Notes under the pieces: generated by a model
Told to the model about the DNA's origin: nothing
The model's database searches: none
Seen by the model: only the letters and a program-made list of their open reading frames with translations
Shown here: positions 1 to 9,200 of the stretch, piece after piece
Numbering within the stretch: the first letter of the stretch is position 1
Layout of the letters: each line of letters starts with the position of its first letter
Translations under genes and position numbers: made by a program
Source: Botryllus schlosseri
Lineage: Eukaryota; Chordata; Ascidiacea; Stolidobranchia; Styelidae
Assembly (NCBI GenBank): GCA_000444245.1
Contig: KE605394.1
Span: forward strand, 423 to 26,332
DNA length: 25,910 nt
Reading direction: 5' to 3'

Positions 1-1625
1 TCATCAGAACATTCATTCCCCACCAATGATGTATATATAGTTGAATACGTACTATAGCTGGAGAACTGACTAATTCAAGGGTTCCAATCATCCCATATCG
101 TATACGTCGACTATATCGCAAGGTAATCGTCCGTAGGCTCATACAGCATTTTTTTAAAGTAGTTACACAATTATGGCATATTTATACAATAAAAAAAAAA
201 CATAATTTAAAAAAAGTGTTTTCAACAACCATTACTTTTAAATGCAACCCTAATCGTAAGCTCATTTCTGATCTAAACCTACATGCTTATCCCTGACATC
301 TTGTAACACGCGCTTTCCTTATTTTCACCACCAAGCACATGCTAGAAAATTCGCCTACTGGTTTGTTCGGTTTTAATTGCTAGATCCTCAGCAACGTGCT
401 GATGTATTTTAAAGCTCGGGTCTGGAATACCGCATTGGGCCTTATCGCGTGTCGGAAATGCCACACTAAAACTCTCATAGTCGCAGGTTTGCTTCATCAT
501 GATCGGCATTCTCTTCGCAACCAATTATGAAAGGTAAGTTAACATTAACGTATACTCAAGACGTCTGAGTATGGCTTTTGTCATAATACGTAGATATTTA
601 GTTTAGCTATTTACTTGTAAGGCTATATTCACAGAGAAAAAAAGATGCATTGTGTAGTTACTACTTGTAGTTACTACGCGTCTTGCTTTTTATGGACTTT
701 CCTATTGATTATTAGGCTATATTCATATTGATGCAGGGCCGCTGCTGTACGTGTGTACTGTGCAGTGTGCATGCTTATACTGTTGCTTCACAACGCGGCA
801 ACGCGGGGTCGTCAACTCAAAACTGGTCACCGGGTCCTTTACTAATTTAGTTGAGGACGCAGGCCGCAAGTCTGTCTCAATCAGGAGTCGTCAGCTCAAA
901 ACGGGTCGCGGGCAGGGGCGTGCGGTGACGTTTATGGCTGGTTCTGTATTCTACATTGTGTTTTGCTCGTCAAATCTCTTTTTTACCTGGATATTATTTC
1001 TCTACAATGCCATTGTACGTTATAAAGCTGAATTGCACATTTCTCGGCGATTTTGAGTGGAGGTTTCACCGCTCTACAATTGGTAATATTAGGATTTTCG
1101 CATTCGGGGCGACAATAGCATTTGTTTGCTAGCAGCACTCCAGCAGATATTACGAATTCAGACGTGTTTATGATGAAATACATTGTCGCGGGTGAGGCAG
1201 GTGACTCACCTATCCTTTTGCGCTGTGTTTTTGAACAATGAATATGAAAATTGGTTAAATGCACGTCACTGGTCGAAGACCACTTTTCAAATTTCGTAGA
1301 GGCCGATCGCCGCAAGAATTCAATATCGAGATAAAATAGTCCACACAGTTTAACAACCACGTTTTGACGCCGGTACAACGCTGTGTCTCTAACATAGGCG
1401 ACCAGAATATAGTTTCAGCAAAATAAATCTTATTTGTCAAATAAATAAAAACGCAAGTTAAAATCATTATTTCCTTCAATTTTGAACTATGAAATTGGCA
1501 CGATACCTGACAACTCTTTCCAGCGATTAAAGGAGCGATATTACGGATACCAAGAAACGACAATCGGTGAAAAACCATCCGGTCGTAAAGCTTGATCTTA
1601 TTGGGAGGCCCCAACTCGTTTTAAG
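1..1625. other. Intergenic DNA, no secure gene
   Basis: I recognise no gene here. The reading frames are short and most lack an ATG start. A minus-strand frame at 342-524 reads codon-like but matches nothing I know. A motif beginning GTCGTCA at 808 recurs at 887 (79-bp spacing) with the same downstream pattern (CTCAAAAC, then GGTC), so a degenerate repeat lies there. A short cysteine-rich minus-strand stretch at 1070-1128 is discussed under findings. A-rich, low-complexity sequence fills about 190-230. Confidence 0.5.
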
Positions 1626-1862
1626 CGTTGATGTTGTTTTTGTAGTTATTTGTAGTATTATTCATGCTGTTTGTCGGTGACTAAGGCATTTGCACCGGAC
1701 CAATTGTCTTCATTTTTATTCCGTAGATGCCCGCTGATAGCACTGCCCACTTCTAGGCTTTTATAAGACAAAGCTTACACGGATGAGATGGCGATGAGTA
1801 GCTTAGGTAGGAATTCTGGAATCAGCCGAGGATCAGAGCCCGCAACCCATTAGGGTTGCAGC
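1626..1862 (-). repeat. tRNA-derived SINE, 5'-truncated copy
   Basis: On the minus strand this copy starts at a decayed B-box-like stretch (near 1835-1855) and runs through the same body as the copy at 1863-2141. Shared body motifs on the plus strand include CTTAGGTAGGAATTCTGGA, GCCCACTTCTAGGCTTTTAT and a TTATTCCGTAG block. It ends in an A-rich tail, seen as the T-rich stretch near 1630-1665 on the plus strand. The A-box head is missing, as expected for a 5'-truncated retroposed copy. It lies directly against the next copy, in the same orientation. Confidence 0.7.
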
Positions 1863-2141
1863 TGTTTGTTTGTTTTGAGGTATTCATGGTGTTTGTCGAC
1901 TACTATGCTCCTTCACATCAGATCAATTCTCTTCATTGTTATTCAGTAGCTGCCGTGTTGTAGCATGGTCCACTTCTAGACTTTTATCAGCCACCGACTA
2001 TCGGAATAGATGGCGAGGAGGAACCTGGATAAACCTTCAATACTTAGGTAGGAAGTCTGGAGTCGACCTCGGTCGGACTTGAACCCGCGACCCATTGGAG
2101 CTGCATCGGTGGTTTATAGCAGTAGGCTACGCCATCTCGGT
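1863..2141 (-). repeat. tRNA-derived SINE, near full-length copy
   Basis: Read on the minus strand, the head at about 2141 begins CCGAGATGGCGTAGCCTACT. It carries an A-box-like TGGCGTAGCCTACTG and, about 45 bases on, a B-box-like GGGTTCAAGTCC, the spacing of an internal RNA polymerase III promoter of tRNA type. A body of about 200 bp shared with copies at 1626-1862 and 9875-10272 follows, then a tail rich in CAAAACAAACAAAC. The tRNA-like head, family body and A-rich tail make a SINE much likelier than a real tRNA gene: no acceptor stem closes. Confidence 0.8.
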
Positions 2142-3947
2142 ACATTTTTCTAAGTGCCCCGTTGTGGCGGTGTCTGGGCCATTGCACGACAAGACAATGT
2201 GCTCATTGATATCAGCTGATCCGTCCTTCATGGAATGCTATTACCGTCGCCGCAGCCGTATCAGCAACTGATGAATAGAGATATTTGGCACAAGAGAATA
2301 GCCTTGTTTGAACAACAACAACAATATTTTTAAATTGAAATCAATTAAAGCATTTCAAAATGCATTACTAAGCGTTCTTCCAAAATCTCAAACCAGGTCG
2401 CGGGCAGCAAAATACGACCTGGCGGGCCGCGCTCCGGTTACCCCTGATCTAAATGTTATCACTAATTGCCTTTGGTCAAATGGACATAATGACGTAACCA
2501 AATCTCAGTGAGCCCTGTGATTTGGTTGTAGCAACACCACCGTACAAAAATACTCTCTTGTTAAATGCCGCAAACACTACTATTCCCCTACACCAGTGTT
2601 TCCAAAACTTTTTTGAGCTGCCGCCCCCTTAATAACGGATAAAGTGCCAGCTGCCCCCGACACCCCCTCACCCTGCCTAAGTCATAAAACGAAAGCTGTT
2701 CTGCGTTTATCACAGCTAATAACAAGACAAATGAAGCTGGTGCATTATTATCATCATCATTGTCATATTTAGTTTGAGTTTTGATATGATCAATATCATC
2801 AGTCTCAAATCCGCCCCGTACACGTCATGTAGGCCTAATGGCAAGTCGGTTTCTGCTGTGAGTCAGAAACTTTGTCACGGCACTGAGTACACGTTCTATC
2901 AGGGAAGGGAAACGACGAAAAAGCCAACGCGACTCTTGGCGAATTCAGGTTTAAGTATGCAGGAAAATAATTTCCTTGAGAGCATCAAGTGTGGGATTGG
3001 ATAATGATAACAGCACGTCCAAAACCTTCTATGAAAGGTAAATGGAAGCTCTTTCCTGGAACTACCCAGTTATCTTCAGTAGAGGCAAAGAGTTTAGAGT
3101 AGTGTCATGAATAAAATTGAAATAGTTAGTGACTCTGTATTTCTAGATTCAAACGATCCTAATTTTACTTCACGCAGGCCTATACGTGATTCGAGTTTCT
3201 CTGGTGGTCGCATCTCGTTTCACGCAGGTAAGTGGTAAAGCATTCTAGGTGAATGACAAATATATAGTTTATCGAAGCACTGCGCGACCAGTGGATCAAA
3301 TATGGACCGCAGAAAAACTCGTCCACCGCAATGTAGTTTTAAATGATATCACAAAAGTTACGGGGGAGGCCACTCCATACACAATCAACAATAGCACAGA
3401 CATAAGTAGAGTAGCCAGACAGTTATATTAACTCAAAACTCCACACTCCGGTATCATATACGCTCACCCCGCATAAATTTAATTTGAAATTGTGCATCTT
3501 GTAACGAATTCGGAACACGAAACAGCTTCTGATAATGCAGGGTTCTGCCAACCGATCTCGTATGGCGCGATGCGCCACGAGCCCAGGACTATTATAACAA
3601 ATATTTTGACCTGCACCCAGGTAATGCCAAGTATTGCTCGGATTTAGATTTAGATTACCAAGTGCACAATTTCGCACCTTTTCGCCTCTGCCATGCCTGT
3701 AATATATTTGTTCGAAACCTGTCATAAAGTAGGCTATCCCTACAACTACAACCACCCATTGCAGATCGCTAATAATTCACCAACCTATAGTGCGTTTTCA
3801 TTTGAAGAATCACCGCCCTAAGTACACTCCTTCAACTAATTGAAACACCTAATCAACCAGCTGTCACAAGCGTAATCATTAAAGCATAGCTGCTTAACCA
3901 ATCGAAGGCCGTGGTTTTGTGCTTGCCGCCAGTCTACTCGCCATTCG
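2142..3947. other. Intergenic DNA with a hAT-like terminus, no secure gene
   Basis: No reading frame here looks like an exon of a known family. Fragments of repeat character are visible: a CG-rich piece at about 2395-2450 (GGTCGCGGGCAGC, GGGCCGCGC) and the hAT-like end listed at 2594. A CCAAT pentamer at 3898-3902 lies about 45 bases before the candidate first ATG of the fucosyltransferase gene. This is weak promoter evidence only. Confidence 0.45.
2594..2690 (+). mobile_element. hAT-like element, left end only
   Basis: The stretch starts CAGTGTTTCCAAAACTTTTT and continues into CCGCCCCCTT and a second CCCCC-rich block. This is the typical look of left ends of non-autonomous hAT-like elements (CAGTGNTTCCAAA, then a run with CCCC). 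I found no inverted right end or target duplication, so only the terminus is supported; the inner limit is approximate. Confidence 0.5.
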
Positions 3948-4136
3948 ATGGTTGGACCGCCGCACTCTTTGGGAGCTCCTTTCAATCGCTTAGCTCTAAA
4001 AAAACTTCTGCTTTGGGCTTCTTGGTGTTACTTGATGATTTGTATCAATATTCTACAGAATGACCATTTAAAAAACGAAGAGATTTTGGAGTTTCCCAAA
4101 TTTTGCACAACTGTTACTGAACTACATACACCGTAA
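3948..4136 (+). CDS. Candidate first exon: type II membrane anchor of the fucosyltransferase gene
   Basis: A 62-codon frame opens with ATG at 3948. Residues 1-19 are a short tail ending in two lysines. Residues 20-36 (LLLWASWCYLMICINIL) form one uncharged hydrophobic segment, followed by a charged stretch. This is the topology of Golgi glycosyltransferases such as FUT8: short cytosolic tail, signal anchor, lumenal stem. It lies upstream of, and in the same strand and frame as, the stem-like exon at 4144-4321, but a TAA at 4134-4136 separates the two and I found no simple GT-AG pair that joins them in phase. It could be the true first exon with an unseen intron, a frame broken by one change, or chance. 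Confidence 0.3.
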   Translation: MVGPPHSLGAPFNRLALKKLLLWASWCYLMICINILQNDHLKNEEILEFPKFCTTVTELHTP

Positions 4137-4143
4137 ATCTCAG

Positions 4144-4321
4144 AGTCGAGGAGGGATTTTCAACATAACGACTTATCCGAAACTGTGGAGAGAGAGCTAA
4201 AAAGCCTGGACGTTGGTGACGATATATTTTCGTCTCTTGTCGCAATATTGCGGAAGATGAGAAGTCGATGGTTGTACGGACGCGTGACGACCAGGAGGAA
4301 ATATTTTGACGATGAATACAT
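4144..4321 (+). CDS. Candidate stem exon (charged, helix-prone) of the fucosyltransferase gene
   Basis: After an acceptor-like TCTCAG (to 4143), an open frame of 58 codons runs to a strong donor (GTGAGT at 4322). The product is strongly charged and helix-like, with stretches such as LSETVERELKSLDVGDDIF and LVAILRKMRSRW, which would suit the coiled-coil stem between anchor and catalytic domain in FUT8. The exon ends in phase 2. Entry at 6075 or 6111 inside the next exon would keep the frame, whereas entry at 6018 would not. No sequence identity to a known stem is claimed; stems diverge fast. The assignment rests on codon-like composition, donor, strand and position. Confidence 0.45.
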
Positions 4322-4431
4322 GTGAGTATATACAGCATTCATCTTTGCCTTTGTGGATCTTCCGATGGGCCGTCATGTTTGATCGATCTCTCCAATAAGT
4401 TCCTTGTCATCATTTCCTCTCCTGTTCGGCC

Positions 4432-4767
4432 AGGTTACCATATTTCAAGATACGAAAAATAGGACAGTTTTTTTATATTCACTATAAGAGAAATAAATGT
4501 GGAAAATTTATACAGACAATGCTAATCGACCGATAGGCTGACTAAATAACATAATAAGGATAACTTCGGCTTTCCACGGAGTCTCCGTTGGCTCGAGCTT
4601 TTCCGCAGTTCGTCATTTTGTGGCGAAGTGACCTTATTTCGTCGACTTTGTGAAGTTGCCTAGCACTCAAAACAAAAAGAGAGACGGCGGTCGTCCTTGG
4701 AGGACATTTTAGTTGTATTAACAAAAATAGTACAAATGCTCTCAAAATAGGACATATGGTATCCCTA
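4432..4767. mobile_element. Small non-autonomous DNA element with AGG(G)NTACCATA ends
   Basis: The left end reads AGGTTACCATAT, followed within 25 bases by AAAAATAGGAC. The right end reads AAAATAGGACATATGGTATC then CCTAG, whose complement begins CTAGGGATACCATATGTCC. The two ends are thus imperfect inverted repeats about 335 bp apart, with no coding content. A second right-end copy of the same family lies at 5405-5463. The superfamily is not clear to me and no target duplication is evident. Confidence 0.5.
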
Positions 4768-6017
4768 GTGTTACGCCCAATCCCAGCCGCATTCTCTTGC
4801 GACAGCGTAATTATTTCCTACGTTACCTTAATATATGATAGCCTACTCCGTTCCTGCTAACTGAGATCGAAATAGTAAGAATTTTTTGGCCGATAAGGTG
4901 TTGAATATAATATACACTACATTAAGCTTGGATATTTATTACCCATTGTAGGGATGCTTCCGAGTCAGTATGCCTGACATTGATTTGGACATACTGGAAC
5001 AGCAAACGGCATTTTGTCATATGTCAAGAGAGAATAAATAAAAAATGGTCAAGAATTGCGTTTCAATTCGGATGACAACCTCGTATTACAAAATGTTAAC
5101 CCGATCCACCGGAGCCCGATTTATCATGAAGCTGATTTTAGATGTTGAGGTCGGGTTCGAATTTGTATATCTGATTCGCATGTCAAGAATACAAGTGTTC
5201 CAGTACAATCAATGAGGATATTATGCATCCGACATATTTCAGGAGCGAGTAGGTCTTTGAAACTCGCGCCCACGTCCGCATAAATTTTTCGCAGATTTAC
5301 TATAGGCCTTACTGAACAGTTTCTGGGCCAGTTTTTTTTTTTGAGGAAAATGCTTCTCGATTCCATATTCCAAAAAAAAAGACATTTAGGCGTCGTCCGA
5401 GAACACTTTCAATTTTGTGAAAAAGAGGACAATTCCCCCTAAAAGAGGACGTATGGTAACCCTACATAAAGGCGTCGCCAATTTCGCTTTTCTCACTGAT
5501 TAATCAGCGCATCGTCAAATCCAAGATTTCAAGTCGTGCGATGTTGCCTACAGCGATTCATGATATTGCCTGGAGATCTGTGCCATATCAACCTTGCTTC
5601 GGCAAATATGCGAATTTTGTATCGAGCTCGGCGGATTAGATTTGGCTGATGCATATCCCGTAAAAGGGTGAAGGTGTTTTCACCAAGAGAAAAGTATCTA
5701 TTATATTGGACTGGTGAATAAGCGGTTACCGTCCGAAATAAATTCAACAATATTGATAAATAAGATGCTAATTAAGTGGTAAATTAGGAATTTATCAAAG
5801 ATCCCTATTATATCATCAAAAGAGCCATATGACTGGTAGCCATTGGTTCCCGAAACCTGACCTACAGGTTATGCTATTCACGCTTACTCGTTTACAACAT
5901 CCATGTCTGCTAGTGCTGTTGGAAGGAAAATAAAGACAAGTGCACAAAGCTTGAGGTGTGCTCTTGATCAGAGCTGCTAGCTTCAGTAAATTAACCGAAA
6001 CTCCTTCATATCTATAG
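4768..6017. other. Likely intron DNA, no secure exon
   Basis: This lies between the candidate stem exon and the first secure fucosyltransferase exon. Apart from the repeat end at 5405-5463 and a poly-T run near 5330-5342, I see nothing that reads as an exon. Minus-strand frames at 5124-5366 and 5529-5750 look like chance frames. Confidence 0.4.
5405..5463. mobile_element. Second end of the TACCATA-terminus element family
   Basis: The complement of this stretch begins TAGGGTTACCATACGTCCTC and then repeats a GTCCTCTTTT motif twice. It is clearly related to the ends at 4432 and 4767. Its partner end was not found, so it is either a solo end or the right end of a longer element that includes part of 4768-5404. 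Confidence 0.45.
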
Positions 6018-6223
6018 ATGATATCTTACCGACTGCACATTTCCGTATGCCCAATACCATCCAGTTTACTATGGATAGATATATTCCCCCAATTTACGCA
6101 ATGGATGTTTTCAGAGACTTCAGTACCCAGGTACGCAGAATATTACGCAGGACCGAGAGTCAACGTTGGACACGGTTGAATGAGCTATCAAAAGCTATAC
6201 GCGAACGAATAGTCAAAATACAG
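6018..6223 (+). CDS. FUT8: FUT8-like exon A: end of stem, start of catalytic region
   Basis: The frame is open from 5990 to a donor CAG|GTAAAT at 6223/6224 (phase 0). The coding end, RRILRRTESQRWTRLNELSK followed by AIRERIVKIQ, corresponds to the DLTELVQRRITYLQ region of vertebrate FUT8 just before its conserved NP-DC-AK-LVC block. The 5' boundary is uncertain. CTATAG gives 6018, GGATAG gives 6075 and GTTTTCAG gives 6111. The last two match the phase of the candidate exon ending at 4321. An ATG at 6047 also exists but lacks a following membrane anchor. Confidence 0.75.
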
Positions 6224-9200
6224 GTAAATCTCATCACCGTCATACTCCTACAACATTTAAACAATTCTATCATTACAAATATTGTTTCCGATAAACGGCA
6301 CTGTCGTAACGATTTCGATAATCAAAATATCAATAATACTAGAGCACCAAAACCCTTTTTAGTCGATAAGGAATGTGAAATTCGGGTTTGCCACTTGAAA
6401 TGACAGCGAAGAGAAAAAAATAATCATGTGAGACGGAGATTAATCTCTCCAACCATGAGACTATCGCCGCACGTCACTCCTACCTGAGCACCAACAATGA
6501 TTACTATGAGAAGCTGCTTTTACGATTATTGCATTCATGTTATCCAGAATCCGCCCGACTGCAATGCAGCAAAGCTTCTGGTGTGCGACGTCACAAATCT
6601 AGCGACCGGTTTCGGTAGCAAGATGCACCTACTGACCAGAGATTTTCTCCGTTCCATATATTCCAACCGAACATTCGTATTGAAGTCCCAGGGTTGGAAG
6701 TATGAGGAGGAGAACTGGGAATACTATTTACGACCGCTCGGGAAGTGCGAATACAAAAATATACCGGACAACCTACAGATTTTATCAGGTATGAATTTCC
6801 TTTGTGATGTTCAACGGAAACGGGCCAAGTGTAATGAGAATTAAGTATGTTATCTTGCGGTTTTCGTGGATCGGTCGATTGAACGGATCTACAACTTGCA
6901 GTCAACTCCTGATAAATGGGCTGCGGTTGCAAGCTAATGAATTTTCACGCAATGGTCAAGTTGCCAACATCTGGAAACGAGTACATCAGTATATTTTTTC
7001 CGTTGGTCCTCCTACCCAACTCTAGGCGCATTCGAGGAGAACCGAAGTGATGATTATTTCCTCAACATATAAATATGCTTACGTAATGAAATACATGATA
7101 CAATCAAATGTGTCAAACGTAGTATAACATAAATATTCAAACTTTTGTGGGCTTTTGCCCCGTGGGCCCTAGCGAACTCTAACTACGGTGTATATTAAAC
7201 GATTAGGTGCTCCATTTCTGCAGATCATGCATTTTTAGAGAGGGTTTCAGCATTAAAACTACGACATGTAGGGACACCAACTCGCAAGAAGGGCGAGTAA
7301 AATATTCAAGTTGACTAAATCTTAACAAGGTACTCTGCTTCGACAAAAACATGACAATATTTCGGTTCAAAGGTTTGAACCAATCAAAAGCTGTTTGATA
7401 TTTCGGTTGCAATTGGTTCTCAGAGATATGCTTCAATTTCTATGCCATTCCAAACACGACTGTGGATATGACGTGGGAATTATTTTAATTCCCTTAAAAT
7501 GTAATGGTTTCTCCCAATATTTTCCACCGTTCAATATGATCGAAAAGTCAACGATATATCCAAAAGTGAAATAATACCCTCATTGTTCGCCAATCTAAAA
7601 AACTCACTCATTTATTTTCGTTTAGAAAAAACAAAAAACGAAAGGGTCGTCCGATCGAATTTCAAAACACATCACACCGATTGGTCAGTCCCGAGAACAT
7701 ATTGGATGCACTCAAGAAAATCCACGATGATCCTTTCGCTTGGTGGATTGCACAGTTTGTCAGTTACGTCTTTCGGCTCCAACCTTGGTTCGAGGCGAAG
7801 GTTGAATCCATCGGCGACCGTATCGGATTCACTAACAACATAGTAGGGTGAGTCACGAGTATCTCACTTGGCAAATACTGAAAAAGGTATCCGAAGTTTC
7901 AGATTGCATTATCTCGATCAGTGTTGGAGACCCGAGTTAACTTTTTCATAGGACTATAACCCAGGGTTGTAACCAAGTCACAAGATTCAGAGTCACAACT
8001 CAATCTCACTTTTATAGTTTCGACCCGAGTCAAGTCGAGTCATTTTCAATTCACCAGCGAGTCAACTAAGAGTCCAAGTCATGGAGCAGAGTATCGAGTC
8101 CGAGTCATTGTGTTTTGCCTCAAGTCCGAGTCCAAGTAATTTTGTTCATTGTTCAGTTCCGAGTTAATGTCACGTGAAACTCGCTTTTTACAACACTGCT
8201 CAGTGTTATCGAATGCTTCGTATTCATAATATACTCATTTTCCTCACTTATACCAGTTTCTCTAATCATTTTCAAGTAGCAGTACTGATAGAGGAAATAA
8301 TATTTATGTTATAACTTTACTATTCTTCGAAATTACAATAACATGCCTGTCTTGGTAGACCCAGTCTCGATTCATATGACTTGCTCCGATTCATGCGTAA
8401 TGACTCGAGTATAAGTCGAGTCAATACACAAATTTACTGGAGTCGAGTCGAGTCATTTTTCATTCAAGACGAAAATTTGATCAGTTCTACGTATGAGTGA
8501 GCGATACAACGCCTTTTTGCATGCCTAACTCCATATAGACCTAGGTTCCTCGATACAGAATAAATTGCGACTCGTCAATAATCGTTGAACGCGATCGAAT
8601 GTAAAATAGCTCAATGGACGGCGATCAAATGTAAAAAATATCGAAAAATGAAACAATATCTGGACATGGCCTTTTTCGTGCCATTCCCGTCGCACTCCAT
8701 CACTATCACACGAATAAACGTTTACGATAATGGAACGTCCAGACATGTCACATAATTCCATGAAAGGCACATCGTGAAATTATGCTTACGTTTGTATGTT
8801 TTATTCACGAAATTTGCGCTTTCAAACTATGAGCTCACTCGCGCCCGTACATTAACTTCAGTAACATCATTCTCTTTGAAATCTTCTTCAGTCGTATAAC
8901 GGACGACTGCCATTCACGCGCTCTCCCACCATCAGTCTCTCTCGTTTTTCGTGCGGCCGTAACTTGAGTCGCAGCTGCCGACTTTTTGGCTGGGCTCGCC
9001 GCTCACCATTACTCTGTGCTTTTTCACACACTGCAATTGCAGCGAGGCTGGTGATGAGGAGCCCAGATAAACCTCGACACACAGAATGTTGTGACGATAG
9101 TGCTTTTAACCTACTGCGCCACTCGCTTCCACATTACGCGTGCATGAATTCACAACGATGTAGAGTTATAGCGCATTTTCCAGGAAATGCTTTATATTCA

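Noticed and set aside
342-524. Minus-strand frame with codon-like composition
   Set aside because: It lacks an ATG at its start, no family is recognised, and no neighbouring exons were found. Mentioned only as unassigned.
751-1056. Plus-strand frame of 101 codons
   Set aside because: It starts with GTG, has no recognisable domain and no splice context, and overlaps a repeated GGTC-rich motif. Likely a chance frame.
1863-2141. Real tRNA gene
   Set aside because: A- and B-box-like sequences are present, but the acceptor stem does not close and the same sequence continues into a shared repeat body with an A-rich tail, which marks a SINE.
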